Below are positions 41,481-54,128 of a stretch of 64,000 nt of DNA, in pieces; position 1 is the first letter of the stretch, and every line of letters begins with the position of its first letter. The position numbers and the translations under genes are program-made. The stretch comes from Vandiemenella viatica (lineage: Eukaryota > Arthropoda > Insecta > Orthoptera > Morabidae): the NCBI GenBank assembly GCA_031002005.1, contig CM061919.1, positions 19,787,687 through 19,851,686 of the forward strand, written 5' to 3'. The notes under the pieces were generated by a model that was not told where the DNA came from, did not search any database, and worked only from the letters and a program-made list of their open reading frames with translations.

Positions 41481-44409
41481 ACTTTAATAACTTGCTTATT
41501 TCACGCTATGCTTGTTCTTATTTACTTCGATTATAATATGGTTCGTGCGAGTTATCCCACAACAACGTCTTTCATTGATATGCATCAGTTAGTGTCAAGC
41601 AAGTCTCGTTGTCCCGCGTACTCGCGCACTTTATGAAAACCGTCAATCTAGCGGCCACACTGAGCGCCGAACGCACACTGGCTCGCCTTTCAGGATTCTA
41701 AAATACTGGCACACGATCGGCTCGACCCGAGCGCGCCCGCTGTCGTTCGTTGAGAGCGTGCTCAGGCGACCACGCTTAACAGCTCGTTTAACTAAGCGGC
41801 TCATTGCCTGAGCTTGTCCATGTAGATACTGAGACCTAATATTGAAGCACTGGCCTGCATGTTCACCTGACACATCGCGCATCGAACAGTTCTGGTCCTC
41901 TTCCAAGCACTGTCGATGCTACCTAGTGGCAGAGTATTCCATAGGAATATATCTAGGCTACCTCTGTTGACATGGCACAACATCTAAAGTCTATGATTGC
42001 AACACGTGGCTACCTCACACCGTACTTAATTCTCAAAGTACGTTTCCAGGTCTGTAATTCTGATCATTTGTGTACTATCACGTCCCTAATCTGTGGAATA
42101 AATTTCATTGCAATCATAAATTTGCTTCTTGCTGTTTCAGTTTTGAATATCGTTCTCATAACTGTTTACTGAGAATTGGAGAATAACAGATATATACAGG
42201 ATTAATAACAGGAAATGAGTATAGTTCAAAGTTGGAAAAGCGTTGGCTGACACCAACAAGTCTTCAGTTACTGCTAACCGTATCAAAACGCGGGAACTAA
42301 GATAAACAAGCGGCATCCTGACTGCGTTGTTACCTTCAATCTTTTTCAATGTGTACTCAGGCGTGCATTGTCGATGAAGAGTTAAGAATATGGAAGGAAT
42401 ACATGAGCATGACCATGGCGTGTGACACGAGGCAGCAGGTCGCGCGGGGAACACCTCACCGAGCTGGCAGATGGTGCGGGAAGTGCTCCGAGGGCGACGC
42501 GCGTCCCTGCGTGGTCGAAGTGGCGTAGCTGCGGCCTGCTTGGGAGGGACTTGGAAAAAATATGGAAACTTCGTGGTGTCGAATAGATTTCTTTCGATAC
42601 GAATGCTTTGTACTCGATACTTTTACTCACTTCGGCACTTCAGATACTGATGCCAAATGAAAGTGGAAAAATTAAGTCACGAAAACATCAGGCATGGCTG
42701 TATGGTGTATGGTCCCCTCAATAAGGATAGGTTCATCTCAAGACGAAAATCGAAATGTTCTTTTTTTTAACGTTTTTGTTTTGGAGAATAATATGACAAT
42801 TTGATTTTGATATTTCTCTCATTTTATTTTTAAAAACAAAGTGGAGTCTTTAACACTGGGGGGAGGGGGGGCTATCTTTAGTTATAAATGTTGTCGCTTG
42901 CTTAATTAGTTTGGAATGTACGTGAAGCTGTGTTTTGCACTGTACTCGTGCAACAATCAACGGTGTTGTAATTGTAGCTGTGAATTTTCTATCTGTTAAA
43001 TCACTATTATCTTATAATAGTACATGTAAATATATTTTCAGCAACTGTCAGCACAAAAACGCAAAAGTCGAGCATTAGGATCCTCTTTACTGATGAAAAA
43101 GATTAAATGAGCCTTTACTTGGAAGTGTACGAAACTAGTATTCACTTATTTGTATAAGTTAGTCAATACTTAGTGAATACTTGACAGTCCCGCCCAACTT
43201 TTATTTTGGAAGGCAGGCAGTACAATGTCGAAACGATTGGATAAATTATTGTACGAAGAAAGACCGGAAGTGTAAGATTAGTCTATATTTTAGCTATTTA
43301 CTGAAACAGTTTAATGAGTCATGCCAATTTGCTGTTGATTTGATTTGTAACTAAAATAGAAAGTCCGTTTGAATATGTTTAACATTGTTTTAATTTATTT
43401 AATTCATAATACACTTTTCACAAAGCACGAGTACGAAAATAAACACAATTTATTGCTGCAAATTTCAATATCATGAAAATATATTGGCCATTTCAGATTC
43501 AATTAAAAAAAAAAAAGTTTAACATTTCAAATTAACGCGCTGGTGCAGGACTTTAACCTTAATATAAAATAAACAAAAGAAAATCTAAATGAATGATTTA
43601 AAAAATATCGAGTTATCAATATGTACTTCTGTTGCGAAACCTCAAGCTATCGATACTTTTTTCAGTACTTTAGTGAGTACGATAGTTTTTTCCCCTATTC
43701 TACTCATGAGTTCAGTATCGATACTTTTATTCGAAACCGTGTCGATAGGAGGGACCGTGAAGAGTTGAAATCTTATTGTATCCAGACCTTGTTATTTGTT
43801 CCCTACTGTTATTATTAGTAGAATGTTTAGCCGCGATTTCCCGAAACTCAAACAGCTGTTTAAACTTTAGAAACAAAAGAAGAATCTTGTGTTGATCAAA
43901 TTGATAATTTAATTTTAGGTTTGCAACAAAAATTGCCATTTAGGTGTATAATACGAATCCAGTAACTATAACAATTAATAGAAGTACAATTTAATAAAAA
44001 TTGTATTACACAAAATATTTACAAAAACAAAGTTTACATTTTTGTTTAAAAAAACTTTTCTTTTAATTTAAGAACCGCGTGTGTTTGCTTGCGAGAATCA
44101 GAATAGGAATAAATCCAATCGAACGGTAACCCTTCCTCCGTCTTCCGAAAGTTCGCGTAGCCTCCGCTTTAGCTCACTATACCACACAACCTCCGGCAGT
44201 AGAACCGCAGATCACCGTCAGCAGTGTCCCTCCGATTCCTCAACTGTTGTTCTCACAACTTTTCCCAGTCCTACTCATTTCGGCTCGATTCAGTCTTACA
44301 TCATTATTATATTAAATTTGTGCCGGTATTCAGGATGCAATTTTTAACTATCAAACTTGTAACTGAATAACGAAAGTGAGTCATTCAGTACATTTTTGTA
44401 CTAAACATA
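41481..44409. other. Intergenic; clusters of TCGATAC motifs
   Basis: No gene was recognised. A G+C-rich block lies at 41640-41910 and another at 42410-42540. TATCGA/TCGATAC words cluster at 42577-42630 and, inverted, at 43610-43750. This could mark a decayed hAT-like element of about 1.2 kb, but I found no clean end or duplication. 42760-43600 is plain AT-rich sequence. Confidence 0.4.
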
Positions 44410-46373
44410 CTAGCTGACCCGATCACGCGTTGCTGTGACTTAGTAATTATAGTACGCTGGATTAATGTTATTCTATACTTCCCAAAATAGTCAAATTAAT
44501 ATAATAAAGACAAAAACATTTTAGTCGATTTGGAAATTCAAATGTAATTGGTAAAGAGTTACGGAGAGCTGAAATTAAGGACAAACGATCATAAAAAAAA
44601 TTTAATTTACATTTTATTACAAATTACTTAATTGAAATTATATAAAAATTGATATTTATAAAATAAATAAATAAATTATTTTTTATTTATTTATATAAAC
44701 TGAAATTTCAGTTTTATAAATGAGGCCTATGAAGTTGATTTTTAAACATTTTTAACAATTATTTTCATTATTTTAAATTATTACAATTTATAATTTTAAT
44801 TTATCTAAGCGCTAATTGGTGCGCCATATTTTTAGTTAGCCTGTCTTTTGCTAATACAAATAGATTTAATGGTTTCCCTACACGTGAGCAGGCGACATAT
44901 AGTTGCCCATGGGAGAAACACGTATTTTCCAAATCCAAGCCGCAAACGGACATTGTTTGGCCTTGTGACTTATTTATTGTCATAGCGAAAGCCAAACGAA
45001 TCACAAATTGAAGCTTTTTAAATGGTATTGGATATTCTGACTGTATCATTGGAATACGTGGCAACAGGACGATTTCTCCTTTAAATATTCCAGTCAAAAT
45101 AGTTGCGTCAAGAATATTTCCGGTGATCCTTTTGATCACCAAACGTGTACCGTTGCATAATCTAGGTGGATTCAAATTACGAAGAAGAATAATCGGTGAA
45201 CCAATCTTTAACCGGAGATTGTGTGTTAGCATTCCTGTTATATCCAAAGAGTTTAAAAACTCATTTGGAAAATTTATGGCTTCATTTTCATCTACAATAG
45301 TATCTATTGATTTAAAAGACATCAGATCACCTGGCAACAATTGTTGTATCTGGAAGTTAATTTCGTTGACATCAACATTTTTTTTGTTTAACTCGGTGTA
45401 GTATATCTTCAGTCATACTGTTTTTATATTTTTCCCACTAACTCGAAGATTGTGTTTGGTAACACTGTCAAAATAATTGCAAACAGTTTAACAAATACTA
45501 TTCGGCGTGGTTGTCGACGCTGCATCAGCAAATGTCAGGTTCCAATGATTGTCGTCTACCAGCAGCTGCAACTCGCGACATGCATCTTGACTTGTATTGA
45601 ACACTCGACCATTAACTGTTCGTAAAAATTCGAAAGAAGTTGAACCGGGAACATTCACCAATAACAAACGCTGAAAGAAACATTCACGTTGTTTTGGATG
45701 CACTGTGTAAAGTCGTCCTAATGTCTTGGCTTTGAATATGTCTGCGATCGAAGGATGTGGTTCTCCTTGTTTACGTGTCTACCATTTTTATCTAATTTGT
45801 TCCATTAAAAATAGCTTGGAACATCGGTATATAATAATGTTTTTGTGAATTGGCGGAACACATCAGATTTTTGACACAATGTGAAAAATTCAGTTTGTGG
45901 TTTGTCGTTTTTGGTGGCTCAAGTACGGATTTTAACTTCAAGCCAAAATAAAATGTGAGAATGAGGCAAACCTCGCTTTTGCCACTCAATCAAATACAGA
46001 TAGCAACGTGTGTTACCGAAAACCGAATGTTTTACGATTAAATCAATTAATGATTTTAATTTTAATTTTTTTTGAACACAAGTGCCGTGACATCATGACG
46101 ATGCATTGATTGATGACCTGGTAATAGCAAAGTTTGTTTTTCCTCCCAATTCGGATTATATGTAAATGTAATAAACAAATCTGGACGACCATAATGACAT
46201 ACGTAAGTCATCGCATCTTGTATATATTCCTGCATGTTCCGTAATTTAGCCTGGTTGTATCGAATAAATCGCAAATGCTTGTTTTCAACCTTGGCGTACA
46301 TATCCACGACGTATTGATGGCACAGTTGACGATATCGAAGGATATAGTTATCCTAATTACGTCTAATCATCAA

Positions 46374-46599
46374 CAGTGGCTTAGCTAGGTCAACGAGGGC
46401 CCCGGTGCAAAAAATTTATTTTGGGCCCTCAGGTCAGACGGGCGACCTTTTTTTTTGCTTTGTGTGCTGGTAGGGGCCCCCTGAACTGAGGATGGGGGCC
46501 CTTGAATGGTTCTTTATGCGCTTGAGGGCCCCTAGAGGTGCGCTTAGGGGCCCCCTGTGCGTGAGGGCCCCGGTGCACTCCATAGTAGCTACGCCACTG
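46374..46599. mobile_element. 226-bp hAT-type MITE with 8-bp duplication
   Basis: The ends are CAGTGGCTTAGCTA (left) and CAGTGGCGTAGCTA (right, reversed). ATCATCAA is duplicated perfectly at 46366-46373 and 46600-46607. The interior is full of GGGCCCC/GGGCCCT words in both orientations. The CAGTGGCGTAGC terminus is widespread among hAT MITEs. It is inserted in the Helitron Rep region. Confidence 0.94.
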
Positions 46600-46696
46600 A
46601 TCATCAATCGGGGGTAGTACTTCATTGAAGTGACTTTTTATATGTTTTATTACCTGAAAAAAATAATAAATTAAATAGTACAAAAAAGAATAAGAA

Positions 46697-46757
46697 ATCA
46701 ATATAGTGGACCCGCTATAATCCGGCCCCTGGTCGGAATACCGCGGGTCTACTGTAC
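46697..46757. repeat. Short Tc1/mariner (pogo/Tigger-like) palindromic remnant
   Basis: 'agtggacccgctataatccgg' style sequence on the left faces 'ccgcgggtctactgtactg' on the right, so both ends of a CAGTAGACCCGCGG-type TIR lie about 20 bp apart. It lies inside the Helitron. It is probably a deletion derivative. Confidence 0.5.
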
Positions 46758-48489
46758 TGATAAAATAACGATTTGAATAGTTGAATATTAAATTTACCAG
46801 CAACTGGATCACGCTGTTTGATGTTGATGTGATATTCATCCTGCCCTTGCCAGAATATCAGTGGATACTGGAGTGCGTCATACGAATGGTATAGATCCGA
46901 AATTATACTAACAGTTCTATCTTGAGGTGTGACTTTAATCAACTGAGTCACCAACCATATAAACTACAACTTCATCTACAGTTGGCGCGTTGAACCTGCC
47001 AGCGTGTTCTCCTGATGGTAATTTGTCAGCTTTGATGACAATTTGATAGTTGTCATTTTTTAATTGTTGCGACACAATTGAATAAGTTGATTATTATTTT
47101 CCAAAAAAAATTTCCAACAATACCACAATTGCTCTCTTTTCTGCTTGTTCGATGAAATAATACTGGCACCTAGTTTTCAAGCGTTCCTAACAATTTCCGA
47201 TAGATTTGGAGAAACTTCGGGTCATCGATTGACATCGGCATCAACGACCCAATCTTATGGTACACCTGGCCTTGTATTTTGAATTTAGTTTCAAAATGAC
47301 GTCCATCAGATGTGAGATCGCAAATTTTTGTTGCCCCAAAAGACGTCATCATGAAGCAAGAATTGAATTTGCGTGTCATTGCGCAGAAACAATTTCGAAT
47401 CGTTTGATTCGCCATCAAGAAGGATTGTAAATTTTCTGGCGGCTTGGGTAGCGGTAATAATACAACTTTTCCTGATTCACAACATATGCCGGCTGCTTCA
47501 TTGCGGAATTTCAACGCCTGATAATATTGACATATTTTGTCCATTGCACCGATTGCAATTTTAGAATGTGCAGAGTAATCAATGGCTGGTGCATATTGGA
47601 ACGCAAGACGAACAAATGATACACGTGTTAAAGCACGGCTTATTTGCTGTCTCTCTCGTTCTCTTTCTCTAAATGTAGATATGTGCTGTTCTCGATATAT
47701 TCTGTCGCAGACGTTCATCACGATGTTCTTGAGATTCTTGCATACGACGCTCAGCTGTCCTGATTCTTTGAACTTCCTTAATTGCCGTGATTTGTGTTGC
47801 TGATTGATGAGCTCCCTCGTCGTGCGTTGTGCCTCTCTGCTTCACGCATTGTCGGGGTTAGATTCTTTGGCGACATTTCACTAAAAATATTTGAATTACA
47901 ACAAAAAGTGCATTTCTGAAAGCCTTAAAATAAGACACTATAATACAGTGGTGAAAGCGGAATTTTTGGGTCCATTGAAAATACAGTAAAATTGACGTTA
48001 AGAACTAATGAGGAAATATATAATAACATTGAAAAAATAACAGAAAAAGAATGATATTTTTTTCGATACATTAATAACATGGATGACACCAGGCTTTCAA
48101 GAGGTTTAGAAAGATTTGAAACAAAATAATACCAGTGAACTGTATGGAAAGAAAATTTTTTCGATAGCAGATTTTGAATATGGCAGGATTCAAAGGTAAA
48201 GAGTAGTGCAATAATGAAGGAGTACTGGGGAGGAAGAAAGAGAAAACAACAGGAGAGGAATTGAAATTGACACGTGGTCTCTAGCTGACCATAACAAAAA
48301 GAAGAAGAAAAATGATAAGCTAGCGAGAAATACTTACACGATTCGAATTTATCGTAACGTTTTCTTCAATGTTATATTCATGTGTGTAATTACTTTGTCA
48401 TTAGGTATAATGACACACAAACGATGAACAACAATACAGTATAATTATAACACAATACACAGCACAATTAAAATTGAAGAAACTCATAC

Positions 48490-48705
48490 ATATGGCGTGG
48501 AATAGACCGTAGCATAAATAAATCGAAATACAACGCCATCTACTGGATTTTTCGATAAATTAACACACCGCCATCTGTTAGGAATAAACTGTAGCATAAA
48601 TAAATTGAAACAGAACGTGATATACTTGATGATACCAAACCTAGCTAACCAAGTGTTGTATGGATAAGTTAACACATCGCCATCTGTTAGAAACTTATGG
48701 AACTA
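48490..48705 (-). repeat. Helitron subterminal tandem repeats
   Basis: 'gaccgtagcataaataaatcgaaa' at about 48505 and 'aactgtagcataaataaattgaaa' at about 48589 are about 84 bp apart. 'cgccatctgttag' recurs at about 48566 and 48675. Such repeats are common in the leader of Helitrons. Confidence 0.6.
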
Positions 48706-48714
48706 TAGTAATAA

Positions 48715-48998
48715 TTTCGTGTGGTCGTAATGACCTGGTTTCTACTGGCTGGGCATTCTGCCCCTATCGTAGCCGCCTGTACCTAGCCCGCCCATCCTGC
48801 CTGCTACAGGGGACCTACATTTTAACGTCAAATCCGAACCACAGTACCGTCCTGGCGTATTTCACCTTACACAGCATGCTGCGCCGGATGTTAATGCCGG
48901 GTTAAGTGTCTATAAAAATCCCCGCCGAGACAGGGACTTCAACCGGGGACCTTTCCATCCCAAGTCAGACGCCCTAACCACTGAGCCAGCAGACCGCG
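48715..48998 (-). mobile_element. tRNA-derived SINE, second family
   Basis: Reversed, the head reads CGCGGTCTGCTGGCTCAGTG and GTTAGGGCGTCTGAC, with a B-box-like GGTTGAAGTCC, then a G+C-rich body ending near 'cattacgaccacacgaaa'. It is distinct from the SINE at 10767. Duplication boundaries are not resolved. It is inserted in the Helitron leader. Confidence 0.7.
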
Positions 48999-49230
48999 TA
49001 GCCTTGGAGGCTTACAAATAATTACAAACCATTGTCCTATGACAAACATTTAATGAACATTTATTTCACAAATAATAAATATTGAGGTCTATAATCCAGA
49101 TAAAGACTATCCTATCTTTTAAGTTGGACTAAATTACACACAGTAAGACAAATTTCATCTAAATCGGTTATGTAGTTTCGGAGTTCATCCCGGATGAACG
49201 TCGTGACACGAGATTTTTATATATATAAAG

Positions 49231-51814
49231 ATAAAGAGAATAATGAAATGGATAATCAGAGAGGCTTGTCAACGTCTGCTGGACCTCCAAATAGCCGTCG
49301 GTAGGGAGTCTCGTCAGGGAGTCGAATCAGGTAAGTGACAGCCGGGCATACAATGGACAAGCAGCTACTCTACCTAACGGAACTGGTCAGGCATATCATC
49401 CCTTAACTCCGGGAAAATACCCCACAGGGGTGAACGGACGTACGGTGACCTCTTGTCCTCAAGCGAACTCATTGGAGGTTACATTTGGCGGATATGTCCG
49501 AGTATGTCCGAGTTCACACGAATCTCTATAAAGACAATATTGGCAAATCGTTATATCTTGTGTTTGAGGAGCCTAATAGTAGAGCAATTATACTCCGCAT
49601 TTCTAATTCCTGTGATTTTTTGTCTGTGTTAAAATTGAGTCCTGGAAAAGAGCCGTGGCTACACGAGCGATGGAGAGGAACGTTAACTGCGGACGCGGGA
49701 GGACTCGACGTCCAGTCTTCAAAGGGGAAGGAGTGCTTGGCTTCCGACTAGCGAAGCTAGAGACTGGAGCCAAATCTCTCAAGGTTGTGGATTGTTTTGC
49801 CTTGGCATCGGTTCCGACTGTTCGAAACAAGCGTGCTGTGGCAGTGAGGTTGTTTGGCAGTCATTCAGTGCGTTTTGCATTGGCATCGGTTCCAACTGTT
49901 CGAAACAAGCGTACTGTGGCAGTGAGGTTGCTTGGCAGTCATTCAGTGCAATTTTTGATGGACGTGGTGCACTATCCGCAGTAGCTAATGTGCTATAACA
50001 TTTTCGCCGTCGAGGGACGCCCATCGCCATCACGGTAATAATCCTACGATCAGTGTAGTGTGGTACGTACGTGCAGTCATTGGATACAGCCATATAACGA
50101 CCTATCAAAGTAAACCTTTGAGTGACTGAGAGTTCTCACCTCCGGAAAGTATTGAGCTAGTTGGGACAGTCTTCGGGAGCTTTCCTGCAACCACACTTGG
50201 TGGATAATTTAAATTATCCTGTTGCCTGGCATTTGAAATCTAATGTAGTTTCATGTTAATATTATATTTGATTTTTGGTTCCCGATTGTTACGAAAGAAA
50301 CTATCCATTAAAACCAAGTGTGAAGCTTTCTTGTTTGTTTATTAATCTTGGGAATTTGTTTCATGATCAATTAGTAATGTGGTAGTGCTTAAATGTTGTT
50401 GTTTGATTATTAATGTTGGCATTTCTAAGCAAGTCTCTGCATGTCCATAGATTTGAGATTCAATGTGTTAACATTAGAAATAAATAAGCCTCTGCTTGTA
50501 CGCCAGTACGAATACCAAATAAAATAGCAGCATTGGGTCTTCTTTTATGATAAAAAGAGGAGTAAGAAAGTTTTCACCCTTTTTTCCCGTCCAACCAAGC
50601 ACCCACACCAAACTAATGTCCAAGTTCTCCTCACGTGTGAAATTATGCATAGTGAATCTTTATTTTCTATTAAGATCGTTATTTAACTGTACGAGTAACT
50701 GTAACTTTCTCATAATCTTTGCGTACTATACGCAAATAATGTATCTTTTACAGCCATCTTATACTTTCAGGAATTTTCAAATAAGTTATTCAATAGTTGA
50801 TTTCTAATAGCTAATTACTAATGCCGTATATTACTACATTAACCAAAAAATCAGTTTCAAATCTTTTAATCAGAATCTCGCTTATATTCACATACCTTTG
50901 CATTATGGAATATGCCACACTGAGTAGTTGTCGCATGAAATGGAAATGTCGCTTGATATGGCTGACACCATCTCTTTACTGCTCAGTCAATTCGCAATCG
51001 TCGAAGATATGGCACGTGATTTAATCTTGTGAGGCGGTGAATGGGGTTCGCTACACCAATGTCAATGTTGACGAATTATTCATGAAGTGCGATTCCTTCG
51101 CAAGGGATACCATTCCGAAACAGAATGGACCGATAACCCGAATGGAAAAAAAAAACCCTCATTGCTTTTCATTGAATTCAGCACTCCTATTCTTCATAAC
51201 GTAAAAATAACTTCAGTGTTCAGCGCATTGGAATCTCCGTATAGATTATTATTATTATTTTAATCTCTTTCTAGGTTATGAATGCAAAGAGTTTCGAAGC
51301 TGATGGATACTGTGATATAACATTTATACATTAATATCTTTTTGTTTTAATTTAAAAGTGAATGTGTATAATCTGAGCGACATATTCGCATTTTTTGCCA
51401 TAATGAAGGAGAAAAAACAGTTATCAAGCAACAATGAATACTATTAAAGGGCGAAGTGGAGACAGTGTCACTCCGAGCAAATCGGTCACAATATGCCACG
51501 GATAGCTGTTTTAGACGATAGGATTGGGAGCTGGCTGTGAATAGCCTAATCTGTCCGGCTTGTAGCTAAGAGATGTCGCTTTGAAGTATGGACGTTGCAA
51601 GGCGTGAGATACGCCGCATCACCGTTTTTATAGTGACAACTTTGGTTAATTCGAAGTGATTACAAACACGGGGGTCGACAAACAACCTGCAAAATACTTA
51701 GGAGGGAGACAAAGGATTACGCTGTTCTGAGGCGATTGCCAATTACTGGACTTCAGGAAATTTGAATGAAGCCAACCGGGGCCGGAAGAACACATATTCT
51801 TTTTTCTTCTTTTT
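49231..51814. other. Intergenic, no gene recognised; tandem duplication inside
   Basis: 49260-50110 is fairly G+C-rich with open frames on both strands (plus 49655-49984, minus 49779-50108), mostly explained by a 78-bp tandem duplication. 50110-51600 is AT-rich. 'ggttacatttggcgg' at about 49478 looks like an LTR end plus primer-binding site, but no LTR pair or pol was seen. Confidence 0.4.
49799..49957. repeat. 78-bp tandem duplication, two units
   Basis: 'ttggcatcggttcc' starts at 49802 and again at 49880, and the two units differ at only a few positions. As 78 is a multiple of 3, the repeat stays in frame on both strands, giving a 26-residue repeat (ALASVPTVRNKR). No known protein is recognised. 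Confidence 0.85.
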
Positions 51815-53126
51815 GTGCCGTCAGTCTTTTGAATGACTGGTTTGATGCAATCCTCCATCTCGTCCTTTCATGAGCTAACCTCCTCATCTCTACATACCCC
51901 TTACAACCCACGTCCTCAATTATCTGATTCATATATTCTCATCTCTTCCTCTACAGTTCTAACATTCGACCATTCCCTCCACCAGCAAATTAACCAATCC
52001 AGCATGTCTCAAAATATAATCTACCAGCCTCTCTCTTCTTTCAGTAAGATTTTTCCACAAACTTCTTTCCTCACCCGTCATTTCCAAAACTCGTTCATTT
52101 CTTACTTTGTCAGTCCACTTAATTTTCAGCATTCTTCTGTAACACCACATTTCAAAAGCTTCAATTTTCATTCTTTTCGGTATTCCTAAAGTCCATGTTT
52201 CGCTACCATAAACCGCTGTGCTCCACACATAGTGTTTTAAACAGTTATTTCTAATTCCTAGATCAATATTTGAAACCAAAAGGTTTCTCTTTTGAATGAA
52301 GGCTTTTTTTCCTAGTTCTATTCTGCTTTTAACTTCATCCTACTTCTGTCGTCGGTTGTAATTTTGCTTTCCAAGTAACAGAACTCAGTTACTTCCCCTA
52401 TTGCATCCGATTCTATTTTTATATTTAATCTATTAGTATTGATATCATTTCTGCTACATTTCACCACTTTTGTCTTGCTTTGATTTATATTCAGGCCAAA
52501 ATCTTCCTTCAGTATTTTGTTCATGCCATTCAATAACTTCTCAATATCTTCAGCCCTTTCTGCTAACAAGGCATTGTCGTCAGCAAATCATAGCATACTG
52601 ATTTATTCTTCCAGAACACTTATGCCACCTGGAAATTTTTCGCTGACTTTCTTTAATGCTTCCTCTTCATACAAGTAGAATATTAACGGGGAAAGACTAC
52701 AACCTTGTCTCACATCCTTTTTAACTGATGTTTGTCTCTCATGATTCTCTACTTTTATTACAGCCACTTGATTCTTACATAATTTATAAAGTACAGTTCT
52801 ATCTCGATACTTTAGGCCTGACTTCTTTAAAATTCTAAGAATCTTGTCCCAATTAATATTATCAAAAGCTTTATCTAAATCAACAAACGCCATAAAATTA
52901 TCTTGGTTTCCTTGATCCGCCCTTCAAGTATTAATCATAAGACAGAATTGCTTCCCTTGTACCGCGATATTTCCTAAACCCAAACTGATCTTCAGCTACT
53001 ATCTCTTCTACTACCCTTTCAATTCTTCTGTATATTATTCTGGTCAGTAATTTTGAACCACGTGATGTTAGACCAATGGTGCGATAATTCTCACATTTGT
53101 TGGCTTGTGTTTTCATTGGGAGTGTG
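51815..53126 (-). pseudogene. RTE-clade LINE reverse transcriptase, truncated by the gap
   Basis: Minus strand: KCENYRTIGLTSRGSKLLTR and EDQFGFRKYRGTREAILSYD (53100-52940), AFVDLDKAFDNINWDKILRI (about 52890), KDVRQGCSLSPLIFYLYEEE (about 52715-52655). The catalytic FADD (about 52580) is preceded by a stop. Then come LNGMNKILKEDFGLNINQSK and a C-terminal part with YGSETWTLGIPKRMKIEAFE and MWCYRRMLKIKWTDKVRNER (52200-52080). The 3' end near 51815 is A-rich on the minus strand. Endonuclease coding would lie in or beyond the gap. Frameshifts occur near 52600 and 52310. Confidence 0.88.
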
Positions 53127-54126
53127 NNNNNNNNNNNNNNNNNNNNNNNNNNNNNNNNNNNNNNNNNNNNNNNNNNNNNNNNNNNNNNNNNNNNNNNNNN
53201 NNNNNNNNNNNNNNNNNNNNNNNNNNNNNNNNNNNNNNNNNNNNNNNNNNNNNNNNNNNNNNNNNNNNNNNNNNNNNNNNNNNNNNNNNNNNNNNNNNNN
53301 NNNNNNNNNNNNNNNNNNNNNNNNNNNNNNNNNNNNNNNNNNNNNNNNNNNNNNNNNNNNNNNNNNNNNNNNNNNNNNNNNNNNNNNNNNNNNNNNNNNN
53401 NNNNNNNNNNNNNNNNNNNNNNNNNNNNNNNNNNNNNNNNNNNNNNNNNNNNNNNNNNNNNNNNNNNNNNNNNNNNNNNNNNNNNNNNNNNNNNNNNNNN
53501 NNNNNNNNNNNNNNNNNNNNNNNNNNNNNNNNNNNNNNNNNNNNNNNNNNNNNNNNNNNNNNNNNNNNNNNNNNNNNNNNNNNNNNNNNNNNNNNNNNNN
53601 NNNNNNNNNNNNNNNNNNNNNNNNNNNNNNNNNNNNNNNNNNNNNNNNNNNNNNNNNNNNNNNNNNNNNNNNNNNNNNNNNNNNNNNNNNNNNNNNNNNN
53701 NNNNNNNNNNNNNNNNNNNNNNNNNNNNNNNNNNNNNNNNNNNNNNNNNNNNNNNNNNNNNNNNNNNNNNNNNNNNNNNNNNNNNNNNNNNNNNNNNNNN
53801 NNNNNNNNNNNNNNNNNNNNNNNNNNNNNNNNNNNNNNNNNNNNNNNNNNNNNNNNNNNNNNNNNNNNNNNNNNNNNNNNNNNNNNNNNNNNNNNNNNNN
53901 NNNNNNNNNNNNNNNNNNNNNNNNNNNNNNNNNNNNNNNNNNNNNNNNNNNNNNNNNNNNNNNNNNNNNNNNNNNNNNNNNNNNNNNNNNNNNNNNNNNN
54001 NNNNNNNNNNNNNNNNNNNNNNNNNNNNNNNNNNNNNNNNNNNNNNNNNNNNNNNNNNNNNNNNNNNNNNNNNNNNNNNNNNNNNNNNNNNNNNNNNNNN
54101 NNNNNNNNNNNNNNNNNNNNNNNNNN
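53127..54126. other. Assembly gap of exactly 1000 N
   Basis: The run of N is 1000 long, so it is probably a fixed-size placeholder. It cuts the RTE LINE on its left and the acidic open frame on its right. Frames spanning it are meaningless. Confidence 0.99.
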
Positions 54127-54128
54127 AA

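Larger units (their letters stand above)
44801..47876 (-). pseudogene. Helitron Rep/helicase remnant
   Basis: A start at 47876 gives MSPKNLTPTMREAERHNARR. Next is the Helitron N-terminal domain (FQYAPAIDYSAHSKIAIGAM, GSLMPMSIDDPKFLQIYRKL, 47170-47600). Rep follows: KVENKHLRFIRYNQAKLR, GRPDLFITFTYNPNWEE (about 46190) and the HUH motif in KRGLPHSHILFW (about 45985-45945). The catalytic tyrosine region is missing: sequence jumps to GRLYTVHPKQREC (about 45720). The helicase is represented by its last 180 residues only (SIDTIVDENEAINFPNEFLN, AFAMTINKSQGQTMSVCGLD, YVACSRV), and Walker A and B are deleted. Many frameshifts are present. It cannot be functional. Confidence 0.92.
44410..49230 (-). mobile_element. 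Helitron (rolling-circle transposon), degenerate
   Basis: On the minus strand it begins TCTTTATATATATAAAAATC at 49230, preceded by A. It ends with a GC-rich stem (about 44420-44440) and CTAG at 44413-44410, followed by T. Helitrons start with TC, end CTRR after a hairpin, and insert between A and T. Inside are Rep (HUH) and Pif1-type helicase remnants. The 5' leader has short tandem repeats and a SINE, and a hAT MITE interrupts the Rep region. Length is about 4.8 kb, short for an autonomous Helitron because of internal deletions. Confidence 0.88.

Noticed and set aside
48930..48998. tRNA gene on the minus strand
   Set aside because: The B box deviates (GGTTGAAGTCC) and the segment is the head of a longer SINE within the Helitron leader.
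49470..49500. LTR end plus primer-binding site
   Set aside because: There is a single weak motif (ttacatttggcgg). No second LTR, gag or pol was found in the neighbourhood.
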